A DNA stretch of 64,000 nucleotides from Eleginops maclovinus (GCF_036324505.1 NC_086368.1:23860378-23924377), one strand, 5' to 3'. Positions 1 through 17,461 are shown, numbered from the stretch's first letter. Translations and numbers: made by a program. The notes: a model not told the origin generated them from the sequence alone.

Positions 1-855
1 TCCTTGTAGTGGAGAGTATTTTCTCATTGGTGTCTTTTCAAAAAACGGTTAGAGAGTGGTCAAATGGCATAATCCCTTCAATATACAATGTCGTTATTAC
101 CTAAACGATCCCGTCATGTTCAAAAGCCCCCACCAAAACAAAGCTCTAAAAAATTGTAATGTTACAAATCCTTTGATGATGCTAAATCCAGCACTTAATG
201 GCTTTAGTTTGCCCAAGTGCGCCAAGTCTCCCACTTACAGATACTTTATTAAACTTGGATATTTTTTTGGGCAGCTGCCAGTCCACAGCCCACTGCTTGG
301 AGAGGCAGAGAAAAAGATTCTGCTGGGTTTTTTTTTCGATGAGGGAGAGCCTGGAGGTAGGTGATGAGCGGGGTCACCAGCTGAACAAGCCAAGCATGCT
401 GTCATGTTGCCCTCGCCTCCACTGCTCTGCTTCTAATGCACGTTTCTTCTGCTTCCAGCACAGAACGCACACGCACATACAGAGGCACACATTCGTAAAA
501 AATAAATCCACTTGCAGCAAATAAAAACAAATGTGAATAAACACAACCAACACATACTGTATGCAATGCACTCACTCATACATAACAGTAACAGTAAGAA
601 GAGCTGTCTAAAGATTTCCAAACCAAATATCTTTAAATCGTTGTTTAAATTGAATTAAATGTAATATTTTGATTCTGTTTGAATTTCCTCTATGTGGGGG
701 CACTTTGTTTAAGCGTAGCCTTGCTGCCCTTAATTCTTTTTTAAATAAGGGTGACATTTATGAGGCTTTTATTACATTTTGTGGTAGTACAAATATATTT
801 ACAGTGAATGGAAATATTAAAATGGATGAGAACAGTTTAACAGAATCGCTAAAAG
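1..855. other. Intergenic, nothing recognised
   Basis: AT-rich sequence with a short CA-rich patch near 465-490. Short open frames only, without splice-site or family support. Confidence 0.5.
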
Positions 856-941
856 AGGTCCTTAAAACAAGCAGCTAAAAATGATGTACCAGACTATCTG
901 AAGTCTTCTCCCTCATCTTGTGCTGCTTGTTTTAAGGACCT
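856..941. repeat. Perfect 20-bp inverted repeat with 46-bp spacer
   Basis: AGGTCCTTAAAACAAGCAGC at 856-875 is the exact reverse complement of 922-941. The arms can pair as a 20-bp hairpin stem. This could be the ends of a small inverted-repeat element or a hairpin transcript; sequence alone does not decide. Confidence 0.7.
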
Positions 942-970
942 ATTTCACTGTCTCGACCTGCGAGGTGCTC

Positions 971-984
971 CCCTCAATTGAGGG
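971..984. repeat. 14-bp perfect palindrome
   Basis: CCCTCAATTGAGGG reads the same on both strands. It lies 29 bp from the neighbouring inverted repeat. Confidence 0.6.
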
Positions 985-1350
985 AACGATCTTCAGCCTG
1001 TAGATGTTATGGATGACAGCGACAATGCTGAGCTTCCTGTTTCTGACCTCCACAGATATTGTCTGGCTCTATCTTGTGTACGTAGAAGAAAAATGTGAAT
1101 AAAATGTACATCCTCTCGCAGCAGCATCAGTTGGCATCAGAAAGAAACAGTTCGTAGTTGAAAAATGTTTGGTCCAACCCTTGTCTTAGACCGCTGCCTG
1201 TTTATGACATGGTTAAACATACTGCAGCTTTCCTATAAACGGACAAAGGGGTCCTGCTTACATCTCCCTCTGTTTAAGTGACCAGTTTGAGGTTGTGCCA
1301 CCCACCAATTTCTCTAGTGTATTTGTTTAGTAGAGCAACATTTTGTAAGT
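985..1350. other. Intergenic, nothing recognised
   Basis: No open frame, repeat or motif cluster that I can support. Confidence 0.45.
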
Positions 1351-1440
1351 TAAGTTTTATTCATGTAGACCTCCTATGATTATAAAGTGCATCTATTTGT
1401 CTCCTCTTAAACACAGTTACAATGTGCCTCACAAAAATAA
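1351..1440 (+). repeat. Decayed dispersed repeat fragment (fish retroelement-like)
   Basis: The pattern TTTTATTCATGTAGACC, then a 'cacagttacaatgtgcctcacaaa' type segment, resembles the 'tttatttatatagcacctttcaaa ... gttacaaagtgcttcaca' motif found at several other places here (22.6, 24.9 and 43.0 kb). The resemblance was read by eye and is weak. Confidence 0.3.
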
Positions 1441-4400
1441 CAAGACATCTTTAAAACACCCAAAGAATGAAATGAACTAGAACAGAAACTAGAAGATGAA
1501 TCTCGACCGGATAGCCTTCTCTCAAAACCCACACAGCTGTGTCCTCACCAGAGTAGCCTGCTAGTTAGCTAGCTTACTAGATTTTGGACTACGAATTACC
1601 CCAATAAACTGTGTTTTCTTTGATTAAATAGTAAAAATAATGTACATCTATAACTGTAATTTGTGTAGCGCTGTGTTCACCAGAGAAACAGCAACTGCGT
1701 CATGTAGCTTCCGTTAGCCAAGATGGCGGTTGTTTAGTGTGAGAAATGTACAGCGTTGTAATTAAACTTTTGGACGGTGATGAGAGCACCAACAGGTACT
1801 CATAGCGCACTGAATTTTGCAGTTCATTTGACCCTGCTTTATAGTCTATTTGACCATAAACGCACCCATATATTTTACCCAATGATAGAATGATGTTGAA
1901 TGAGAGAACCTTATTGGAGCACCAGAGAGGAAGTTGAGCATGACTCATCCTTTGAAAGGAAATGCCCCGCAATACCCAAAGCCCTCTGGCAATCAGCATG
2001 CTTTCTCTTGATATCTCCAGCCTTCTGAGAAGAAATCTTTACCAGAAGAAAAGGGGGCGACCTGAGAAGCATGGCCTCACCATGGCTTCATATTGTTCAA
2101 ACACACTATTGAGTGCAAACCCTCAACAGGCTTCGAAGCCATTACTTTATCACAGGAACTCCATCCCCACCTGGAGGGTGTGAGCTTAGTGACAACAGAT
2201 CGCAGCTATTTCTGTCCAGGACCACACCTGCTATCATGTCTCCAAGCAACAGCAGCAGCATGTCACCAATTTGCTTTTGTTTATAAGGCATACTGTTTTT
2301 CATTATATACCACCATTTACAGTTCATCTTCTACTGCAAACACTGAAATGCTAAGCTATTATCCGAGTTAAAGTGGCAGTCAACAGATTTGCAAGTGACG
2401 ACACAGTATCTTTAATCTTATTAAGAATAACGATACTGTGCTTTCCAGCCTTTAAACAAGTTCTTTAACATCCTTTTCAGTTACAGAGGGATCTTGAAAA
2501 TGTTCAGGAAAACGTTTGTCTTGTATTTGTCTTGTAGGTCTTTTGGGGTTGACCTGTATGGCAATTTTCTTGCATTTTTTTGAATATCTTAGCAGAAAGG
2601 GAAGCTCGTCTTTAACAGATATTAGATTGTGTTTATTTTATTGATCCAACATCGGGAAAACCTTATTTAATACGCGATGGTTGGGGAAATTTTGCTCAAA
2701 GTTCATGTCAGTGACTGATATTTACAGTAAACAGTAAAGAAATTCTTGAAAAATAATTCCTACCCAAAATGTCATCCTTTCAACCTAACAAACATGTGGC
2801 AGTCAGATAATTGTTGCACAACATAAATAATGTGCAGAATATATAGGCCAAATATTATCTTTAACAGAAGCTGAAATGATGACCTGACGATGACCTTTGT
2901 TTACAAAATGTGTAATGCTGATGACTCACATTACTTCTACCACTAAAAGATAGAAATACAACAAATTCCACCCCAGTATCCGTTCTGAAATTAGGATTCA
3001 TGTGAGACCACCTCATATTTAATGTTTTTCTAATCATGTTTACTGATTGCCGGTGCAGAATTTTCCAGGTGTGTAATTGTAATTCTGTAGCTCGTCCAGG
3101 TCCTGAAGGAGGGAGTGTTCAACTCTGAACAGAATCTATTTCATGTCTAATAAACACCTGCCGCAAGGTTTGATAAAAAGCCCTTCAGCTGAACTTTTCT
3201 AATTAAGAGGCATTGCCTTTTGGCTGCTCTAATTCTCGCTCACATTCACTTCTTCACAGTTATGTGTGTCCGCCGTTGGTCATAAAACTGAGCCCTCTTC
3301 CGCTCAGGGCACATTTCCTGCCTGTGACAGCTCCTCTCTGGGGAGTGACACTCATTCTAGTGTGGTGGAGTGAGAGCGGAGCCCACAATTCACTCCTCAC
3401 ACTGTAGTAAAGCGTACTACACACCAGGGCCGAAGAGACTAGTGCCTCACATTTACTTGACCTTGTATGGACTGAGTTTTTCTCAGCAGGCAGTGGCCGG
3501 GTGCCGCTCTGAAACACTGAGTAAGAGCCGGAAGAATGCCACAGCAGCCCTTCCAACAGAGTAAATGCAGGACAGCATGAATATAGACAGTGACACAGAC
3601 ATGCCCTTAAGGCGACTGAATGATATTTCATGTTGGGTTCAGATACAGGTGACGGTCTTTGAACAAATAACCATGTACTTATAATAAAGGCACCGTGGTG
3701 AGAAGTAGCATAGTGAAGGACTTTTCTTCACATACTCGTACCTAGTATATATATTTGATGCTACTTAATTCTTCTACATCACTATATTTCCGAGGCAAAC
3801 ACTTTACATTTACATCTCTTAATTTATGTTATTACTCATAATAACTAGTTACGTTTTACATTTAGTGTAAATGGTATGCATGTATGCTTTCATGTACTTA
3901 ACCAACCCAGTCATTTAAAAGGTACCTGCTACAACGTCAAAAGGGTCTTATATGTTGTATGCGTTGCTCATAAAAACAGGATAATACAATAGCGACCGTA
4001 TTGTAGTTTGAGATCAAGCATTTATACCTTCAAGTGTGTGAACTAAAGGATAGATATCCCTAACATGAAACTGCAATCAGCACAATATATCCATCAATGA
4101 TTTGCCCAAAGCTCAAAGGCTTTTATACTTGATTTTACAATGGAAATGCAATTCTGTTGAAGAGTTTCTGCACGCCACATGAATGCCCTTTTTGACTTTC
4201 AAAAGAGAGGGCTCCAGGCAAAGGTAATTCATGCCAGGCAAGAAAAGAAAGAAACCTTTGTGCAGCAGGCAGGGGAAAGTATACCGTGACTCACAGCCTG
4301 CTTCTCCCCTCTTGTCACACACAGAGGCTTTTACTAGGGCACAAATCACTCGTGAACAATTCTATATTCCATAATTGCATCATAACACGCTTCGCATTCA

Positions 4401-7131
4401 TTCAGTCTCTGCACATTCACCTATTGAGGATCATCAGAGCCCTTTATCAGCGGGCTGTTTTGCCAAAGCCAGATTGAGAGGTTGCCAGTCCATCTCAGTG
4501 CACAGATTCATAATGAAGTTCACACCTGTGGAGGAAGATGCAAACTTCAGAAGCCCGGAGCATTTTGGTTGTGCTGCCCACTCAGCCTCCGCAAAACTTT
4601 CTGTTGTCAGACACATACATTAATATTAGCAGCTCACGAAGATGCAGTTTGTTGCTTGGTTACATCTGCAGATATGTCTCGGATTTGACACAGTGTTGTC
4701 CCTAACAGGCTTTCTATGGAGAATTAACGTGGAATATTATGTGTCAACATTAGAGGCATGAAACATTTATCATGTTTCTTTGTGTGGTGATGTGAGAGTT
4801 GATGTTACACTTTGAGTGGGAGAGCGTTTCTCCAAAGCTTGGCCTTTTTTAAACTTTAAATCTCCTCTTCTTGTGGCTCCGGGGCTGAACAGAGAATTTA
4901 AATGTTCAGCGAAAATGGAGGTGAAACTTTGCACAAGGTTGTAGAAAAAGAGCCAGATCCTCCAGGCGCTTGGTAATGTTCTGACCCCGATGTAAATCCA
5001 TCAGTGCCATTTTGCTAATGAACTGATCTATGATTTACACTGTCTGTGGAGCTCGTTTCCGCCTCCTCTCGCAAAGTGCTGACAGCACCGCTCTGTATTC
5101 ACAAGACCTTTTGTGTTATTGTGAGTAAGCTGATTTGTGTTATTCATCTTAAATCCCTGATCCAGCCTGGTTGTCAGTTGATAACTTTGGGTCACTGCAT
5201 ACACAAGGAGAAGAGAATGCTTTTGGGGAAAAGTGTTATAACATAAAACCAAATACTGAGCTGCGCTGGGTGCATGGTGTTTGCATACAGATCTTATGCT
5301 TATGTAATTCATGATGCATAATCCAGATGAAGCACATCTTTGCAACAATAACAACATGTCTTTGAAGCACTTTTTTTAGTCTTTTACATTGGTGATAATA
5401 AAGATGGCTAAGAATTAAAACACTGCATCCATACGAAACGTGTTTTTCCACATCTCTATCTCTCTGTGAACTCCTTATGTGATCACAAGGTGTGCTGAGA
5501 AAAGGTAGGAGCTGCGGGACATCTGCGGCATAAAGTGAACATCCTGAGGTTTAATGAGGCTTAATGTTGCAGATGCGTGTCAGCTGCTGAGTGAACCCCA
5601 CTTCACACAACCTGGCACTTTTCGTGAGATGGGATTAACCAGTGTGAAAAAGCGTTCACGAGGTGTATTTCTTTTGAAAATCTCAGAGAACTCTCACAAC
5701 GCTCAGCAAGAACAATCATTCAATGAAATGAGTGCATCTCCATCCATAAGATAATGTAAGGCATATATACATTTGATATCGATTATATTATATTTACAGG
5801 TAACGCCTAAAGTCAATCAAGCAGATCTCAACACTTGAGGTTATTAATGAATTGTTCATAACTAAGAACTCTTGTAGAGTCGTAGAGTAGAAATTGAAAG
5901 TATAAAACAAACACTTCATACAATTGACATGTGTACATTTGTTGGGATTAATTAATAAAGCCTTAATTATAAAATTGCTCTCAAAAGTGAAGAGAATGAT
6001 CTGTTTTGACCCTTTTTAACAAGATGTGTTAAAGTAAAAAGAACATATACTTGCACAAATTGGAAAACCTTTATGTGGTCTGTTGTGAATTCAGTAGAGA
6101 TTGGCCTGAGCTGACGTTAGTAAACCCTGTAAAGGTAAATATAAAACTGAAATTAAACCTATACATTTGTTAAATGACTTTGAAAGGGTGTGTTGTGAAT
6201 TATATTAAAATGGACAAAACTAAATTTGAATAATCCAAGTTCTGCTAGGGATAAATGATCCTTTGTTTCACTTAACAAAATATTTCAATTTACCCCCAAA
6301 ATTTTGCATAAGTAACTCCTGGAACTTCATTATTTATAAAGAGATGCTAAACGAGAGATATTGAGTTGCAGAAGATATTACAGAGGCTATCCTGAACATA
6401 GTGTCATGATGTCAGCTCTCTATCAGAAACAACAGACAAAACTATTCAAATGTAATAATCTGTAATAACCCTTTAAGTTTAAATGCAGTTGATTTGTGTT
6501 TTCTAGCAGCCAACAAGCCTCCTGCATGTTTGACATATGATTCTTTTCAAGTGTATGCTTTATAAATGAACTTCCATATGTTTTTGAATGGCAAGTTCAA
6601 GCTCCGGGCCGATATCAATACTATAATTCCAATTCCTCAAAGCAGAGGCGGAGAGAGAGATTTGTGTGTTTCACATGTTATTGTCCTCAGGTCTGTTTTC
6701 ATGAGGCATATTTCATCGATTGTTTAGTGGTAATCCACAGAACCACTCTGATGGTAGCTAATGATGTGTGCCTGGTCTCCCTGCAACGTTATTAATTATT
6801 TTTAGAGCGTGGGTGACGGGGTCATGGTGTGAAATGGCACTGCTCCAGTTTGAATGAGTGATTTCCCTAATAGTCAGACAGGCAGCAATTTGATTTGTAA
6901 TATGTGTGTATTACTGTGGCCATTGTGTAACCCAGACAGATGAAGCACTGACGGGGGAACATGGGAATCCTAACTAAATTTGCAGATAATAGCAGATGCT
7001 CTGCTGTCAGCGGAGCATCTCTACTAGGACCTGTCTGGGTGAGTGCTGGGATATGGGCCCTATTCCAAACCGACCCCTACATCCCCCTTCTATTTCAGTA
7101 GTCACGCTCAGCTGCACAGGACTATTTTTGA
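1441..7131. other. Intergenic; no gene seen
   Basis: AT-rich unique-looking DNA. 1550-1900 has a repeat-like feel (tagctagctt, an 'aagatggcggttg' stretch) but I cannot name a family. 2630-2700 contains a degraded 'ttattgatccaa...gggaaa' segment of the sort found in fish dispersed repeats. No exon with paired splice sites and a conserved frame was recognised. Confidence 0.45.
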
Positions 7132-7281
7132 TCAAGAGGCCCTATTATGCTTTTGACCTTTTTCCCTTTGACTATAGTGTTTTATACTGTGTAGGTTTGT
7201 GTGCATGTAAATGGTCTGCAAAGGGAAAAACCCAAAGGTCAACAGCAGAGGGAGAAAATTAGCATAATACCTCCTCTTTAA
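7132..7281 (-). mobile_element. Short TTAA-type inverted-repeat element (MITE), family copy A
   Basis: About 150 bp. It begins caagaggccctattatgct and ends cataatacctcctctttaa, so its ends are inverted copies of each other. Read on the - strand, its 'ttgcagaccattt..' and 'ataatagggcctctt' segments match the right end of the longer copy at 15511-15958. It is therefore an internally deleted member of the same family. No coding capacity. Confidence 0.6.
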
Positions 7282-8212
7282 GATGTAGGGTGAAAATAAA
7301 AGCGCCAAGCTTCCGGACGAATTTCCCTCTCTGGCAGAAAGAGGAGCTGTCGTAACATTGAACTTTTTCTTAAATTTAAATCTGATGTTTATGAGCTTCT
7401 TTGTTTTTGCAATACTCCCTGTAAATATACAAAACAATCAAATACACATGCAACGTTTTAGGAACGACATGTGTACGTTTCATATAAAAATTGTTAACAT
7501 CTGTATGACAATATCAAATGTCTCTCTTATTTTGTACCAGAAAGTCTTTGCATAGAACATTCTGTACTCATTGGTGCCATGACTGAATCAGGGTTAGGGT
7601 TATCAGCGATGCACATGGTCAGGATCGGGCAGCTGGTTAAGTCAGGACAGACTCGCTGTTGTTTAATAACTTCTACTTCCCACTAGTTGGTTTGGAACGG
7701 CATTTAATCGAGGGTGTGTGGGCAGGATTGGAACTGAGCCATGGTGTCTTCTTCATGCTGTGATAGTAATTCAGCTGGCTACTCTCACCTGTTCTGCTGC
7801 CTGCTGTCCTCTCTCTTCCAGCCTCAGTGCATCTCCATCTGCAACCAGCCAGATGCAGTCATACACAGCTCCACGCTGCTCGTCGAAGAGCCTGAGGGAT
7901 AAACGGTCCTGAGTGTTGACAATGGCTGTTATTTTATGAAGAGGGTGAGGGGCTGTGTCTCTTTATTCAGCTAACCTGATTACAGTCCTTCTCTTTGCCT
8001 GCGTGAGCACACAGTGTAATCTAAAAGCAACACCTGGGCCACTAGGCGATTCAAAATAGACGGCGTGCCAAAGTACTGGCACACCCCCAAAATGAATTAA
8101 GGTGCGCTATTCAGGTCTGTCCTGACCTTGGGGAGGTGTGCATACTGGTTTCTGCTCTCAGAGAATCAAGTCTTTTATTACAGAGCCACTGTGAAATGTA
8201 TGTTAATCCGTC
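7282..8212. other. Intergenic, nothing recognised
   Basis: Unique-looking sequence. A 12-bp GGGTTAGGGTTA at 7591-7602 is two telomere-like units only, probably by chance. Confidence 0.45.
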
Positions 8213-8420
8213 TGGGGTTGGGAGGAGGAGAGAGGTTCTGAGGGGACAAAATGATGAGAGAGAAGGAGATGAGGAAGAGAGGGCAGAGAAGGAGAGAAAA
8301 TTGGTTCAAACGGGACATTTAAGAGACCAGGCGGGAGAGAAAGAGACATTGAGAAAAATGATAGAGAGGTGACAGGCACAGGAAGCCAGCAGAGGAAACA
8401 GATAGAGGGATCCAGGGTAG
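8213..8420 (+). repeat. Purine-rich tract
   Basis: About 200 bases dominated by A and G (gagagagaaggagatgagg and similar), with few pyrimidines. Low-complexity DNA of this kind can adopt triplex structures; here it is noted only as composition. Confidence 0.6.
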
Positions 8421-9293
8421 ACAGATGGAAAGACAAGGGCACATTCACAGTGCAGCTGAACAGCTCCCTGATTCAGATTTTTGTCACACGTCAAGTAAAA
8501 CACAGATTTGATATTTTCAATGCGACGCAAAGAGCAGCGTGACATCTATTTCTTTCACTGGTCTGAACCTGTGGACCATAGAAAATTGGGATCCGAAGCA
8601 TGTGACAGGCATGCGACCTGACAGCGCTGCCATGGCGATAAGGAAAAATATATTTTACCTGAGACAGCTGACATTGTTTTGTGGTCCATTCCTGCTTGGC
8701 TGAACTAACTCGAAAGCAAGATATGCAACTTTGCCAAAAATTAAAAAGCACATTGATCCTTTTTAAATACAAAAAATCGTTGGATAAGCAACACCACACA
8801 CTGTTACTGGGTTTTGTACTCTGAAGGGTTTTACTTCATACCAGTGGAATCACTGCTGCTGAACTTTGACTTGCAAACCTGGCTGTTGTGTTGACCATTA
8901 GCAAGTTGTCTTGACAGTGCTGACCTTTGAGAAATCAGAGGGCCAGAGAGTTCAACATGACAGATTTTGTCGTAGCACAATATCTGTAGTGCATACACTT
9001 TTTATTTGTCAGAATATGAATTGCTTCAATAAAAAAAAGAATGTTTTGGAGACAGTTACACGATAGGACGAATGAAGGTATCATCCTGTTAGTGTTCGAG
9101 CTAACAGTTTACGGTTAAGGACTACCATGCTCCTGGTTACCTATTGTGTTAGGATGTTATCCCGTCTGAAGCAAATATAACAAAGTCTTATGTAATCTAA
9201 ATGCTTGGTATTCAATTACTGAAAGTTATAATGATAGGTAAAACTCAAAAAAGTCAGCAACAAAAGAAAGACAAAATAATTTACTTCAATTAA
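8421..9293. other. Intergenic, nothing recognised
   Basis: No supported feature. Confidence 0.45.
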
Positions 9294-9523
9294 AATAACA
9301 TTACTCATCATGTATTAAATATATATTTAAACTTTGAAATAACATTACTAATCATGTATTAAATATATAATTAAACTTTGAAATAACATTACTAATCATG
9401 TATTAAATATATATTTAAACTTTGAAATAACATTACTAATCATGTATTAAATATATATTTAAACTTTGAAATAACATTACTAATCATGTATTAAATATAT
9501 ATTTAAACTTTGAAATAACATTA
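9294..9523 (+). repeat. AT-rich minisatellite, 44-bp unit, about 5.2 copies
   Basis: Units start at 9294, 9338, 9382, 9426 and 9470, with a partial unit at 9514-9523. Each contains 'ataacattactaatcatg' and 'tatttaaactttga'. Units differ at only one or two positions (for example ctcatc in unit 1, tataatta in unit 2), so the expansion is recent. There are no spacers, so it is not a CRISPR-type array. Confidence 0.95.
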
Positions 9524-9718
9524 GGCTGCTAACTATGGCACGCCATTCTTTGGGAATTAAGGTGAGAGTGATTGAAAGAGATCATTAATTAACACTTTGA
9601 CACAAGAGCAGGTTTGCAGAGAGCAATAACACCTTAGAATAACACAGTTTTTGATCTAATGATGTTTTTATGGGATAAATGTTACCCAGCGACAGCTGAT
9701 ATGACAGTATTTAGAATA
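9524..9718. other. Unique sequence between minisatellite and hairpin
   Basis: No supported feature. Confidence 0.4.
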
Positions 9719-9745
9719 TTAAAAGGTGAATGTTTCACCTTTTAA
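9719..9745. repeat. Perfect 12-bp hairpin
   Basis: TTAAAAGGTGAA, a 3-base loop TGT, then TTCACCTTTTAA. The arms are exact reverse complements. No associated gene; too short for a microRNA precursor. Confidence 0.75.
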
Positions 9746-15004
<5,259 letters not shown>

Positions 15005-15510
15005 GTCATGAACAATGTCCTCAACATTAAATTTGACACTTTATATATTTTATATTTCAATTATTGAAAACTAGGCCTCACTGCCCGATGGGACAGGGAA
15101 GACATAGAGAACACAATGGTTTTTTTCCTTCCGATTCACAGCTGCGGTCTTTCTGATAGCTGTGAATATTTGCTGAAGCTATTCACAACATAAAGTAGCT
15201 GTCATTTCAATACCCAGATCTACCTATTGAAACGCTGGACTTCTTTGGTTTGAAAGGTTATATTACACTTTTTTTTTCTTCAATATGTCCCCTCATAGAA
15301 AACCGAGGTCAGCTTGAGGTCATGTCGGTTAAGAAAAAAATTATGAATTCCAACAGTGAACCATTTTCATTGCATAGAAAGCTAAACAATCCACATATAA
15401 TTATTGTATCTCTTCTCGAGTGTGATCCTCCTCTGCTCTGCTCATCCAAGATGATAAAGGTATTAATTCAAGGTAAATCTTGTTTGAACATTATATGAAA
15501 TCATTATGTG
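15005..15510. other. Intergenic, nothing recognised
   Basis: Contains a small inverted pair tgtgaata / tattcaca near 15162-15188. Otherwise no supported feature. Confidence 0.45.
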
Positions 15511-15958
15511 TTAAAACATGGAATCTTTGCTCAGATGTTTGTATTTGGTGCCTCTAATGTGACATGTCTCCATGCCTTAATGTTCAGAAAGCTCATTATT
15601 ATTCTCATACTGCCTGTGCTGCAGCACCTCTTTTCATCCTCTGTCTGAAACCAGAGCCCAGTCTGCTCTGATTGGTTAGCTGGCCGGCTCTGTTTTGATT
15701 GGTCAACCACTTAGAGATGTCCAGCCCCTTAGCCTATCACGTAAAATTAGTTGGAGTGTTAGCCAATAGAAGGGTAAGTGTTACATAGTGATGTAACTAT
15801 GACCACACAAGTAAACAAAGGAGTTCAATGGAGGAGTTTGAAGTGTGTGTGTGGGGGGGGGAATGGAATGGACTTTGGAATGTACCAGTTGCAGACCATT
15901 TCCAAGCACAAAAACCTATAACAACACTGCAGGAAAAGCCCAAATAGGGCCTCTTTAA
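15511..15958 (+). mobile_element. TTAA-flanked dispersed element, family copy B (most complete)
   Basis: About 450 bp bounded by TTAA at 15511-15514 and 15955-15958, ending in gggcctctttaa. It shares long stretches with the copies at 20994-21654 and 35562-35915: 'ctgaaaccagag', 'ctgctctgattggtta', 'ttagagatgtcc', 'ccccttagcctatcac', 'gtaaacaaaggagt'. It has no open frame, so it is non-autonomous. It carries two ATTGG and one CCAAT motif. TTAA ends suggest piggyBac-type mobilisation; this is inference. Confidence 0.65.
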
Positions 15959-17090
15959 CTATCTTGTATGAATGTGTGTTTACAGTACTCTGCAGTTATG
16001 TTGCAATTGTAGTTACTCTTGTGAAACCTTCCTTAAAATAAAACTGTTGCAATTGATACGATGTTATTAATAATTATACCATAGACGACAACAACAATGA
16101 CCTCCTCCTGACTGAATTGAACGGCTGTATTTGTCATATTCATATGCATTATGTAATCACTTTGTCTCAAAGATGAAACAATTTCAAACATTGCTAAGCT
16201 GGGCCTGCAGATTCTCTATCAGCATGAGCACAATGGTATAACCTTTTAAACAAAGGCTCACTTGCTCTGCCTCAGGCTTCACTTGCCAGTTTGCTTTCTT
16301 GTCAAAGCTGAAAGGAGACGTACATGAGAGAGAAGTGCGCAAAGATGAATGCGGGAGAACATTGGTGACAAGTCAAAACTCTGACAGACAGACGCAGAGA
16401 AGCTGATAGCATTCTATTTGCATGTCTGGAATGCACATTTACACATCAAACACTCACTCGGCTTATTTAAAAGCCATGTGCTTCCAGAAGATGAGCAGAA
16501 AGGAAAATAAAACGCAGGGAATGTGTCTTGTAAGCATATTTGTACACTGATGTGCATGCAAAAACACACTAACACAATACATCCATCTGCATAAACGGGA
16601 AACAAAATGCGCCCAGGAATATGCATGGAAAGATATGCACACAAACACAATGAGCAAGACTTGACAACAACAGACAAATATTTAGCTTTGATATCAGATA
16701 TTCACACCGACATGAAGCCAGAGTCCTTCCATCTCACTGCTTTACATCTACCAGCTGCTGTTAGGGTAAAGTGCCAATGGACTGAACATACTGCTGTATG
16801 ATGAAAACTTAGATCAAACATAGTTGTTTAGTTGGGCCTTTTTCTGTCATTGTTGTTAATGAATACATTGTGAACTGGTTAGTCACTCGAATATATATAC
16901 ACATGTCTGTTAAGCAGATGGAGTGTCTGGGTTTGAGCTGCTAAAGCTTCATATTCCTTGCTTTAAACTGCGGATGACTGAATGCCAAGCACCAGATTTG
17001 TGGTTAACACAGATTTTCTAAATAAGATCTATTGTTAGTCTTCTGTGTATGTTTCAAATCGTACATGCTACATGTCCTGTTTAAAGAGGA
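15959..17090. other. Intergenic, nothing recognised
   Basis: Unique-looking DNA without supported features. Confidence 0.45.
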
Positions 17091-17461
17091 CATATGATGC
17101 TTATTTTTAGGTTAAATCTTGTGTTTTGGCTTTCTCGTAGAATATGTTTAGAGAAGAAGAAGAAGAAGTCACCCTTAATCGTCCCACAGAGGGGAAATTT
17201 ACATTTTGCTTATGACCCATCCTAGTGTTAGGAGGAGTGGGCTGCCGTTATGCACAGCACCCAGGGAGCAGCGTAAGGAATGGTGCCTTGCTCAAGGACA
17301 CCTTTTTCTGTGTTTCGGGGATGTTAACCACTGACCTTCGGTTCCCAAGCCAAGTCCCTATTGATTTCGCCACTACCACCGCATAACATCACACTGTCTC
17401 TCTGAATTGACCTGGAATCAGTTTCTGTCTTAACTCTACATTTTAGCGCCTGTCTCTTTAA
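17091..17461 (+). mobile_element. TTAA-flanked element, copy E, interrupted by a SINE-like unit
   Basis: It starts TTAAAGAGGACATATGATGC and ends cgcctgtctctttaa, so TTAAAGAG is inverted at the two ends. The start resembles copy D at 35562 (ggacataatatgctcattt). The interior is mostly replaced by the inserted unit at 17172-17382. Confidence 0.5.
17172..17382 (+). repeat. SINE-like dispersed repeat, copy 1
   Basis: About 210 bp. It starts cccttaatcgtcccacagag, runs through 'gacccatcctagtg', 'agtgggctgcc' and 'gccttgctca', and ends in a 'cgccactaccaccgc' stretch. A second copy lies at 21177-21366. The 'tttgaact..gtgacctt' part seen in copy 2 recalls a tRNA-derived B box, which suggests a SINE, but I cannot confirm the class. 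Confidence 0.65.

Noticed and set aside
7591..7602. Telomere-like GGGTTAGGGTTA
   Set aside because: Only two units; expected by chance.
9294..9523. CRISPR-like array
   Set aside because: The 44-bp units are contiguous with no unique spacers, and the genome is eukaryotic. It is a minisatellite.
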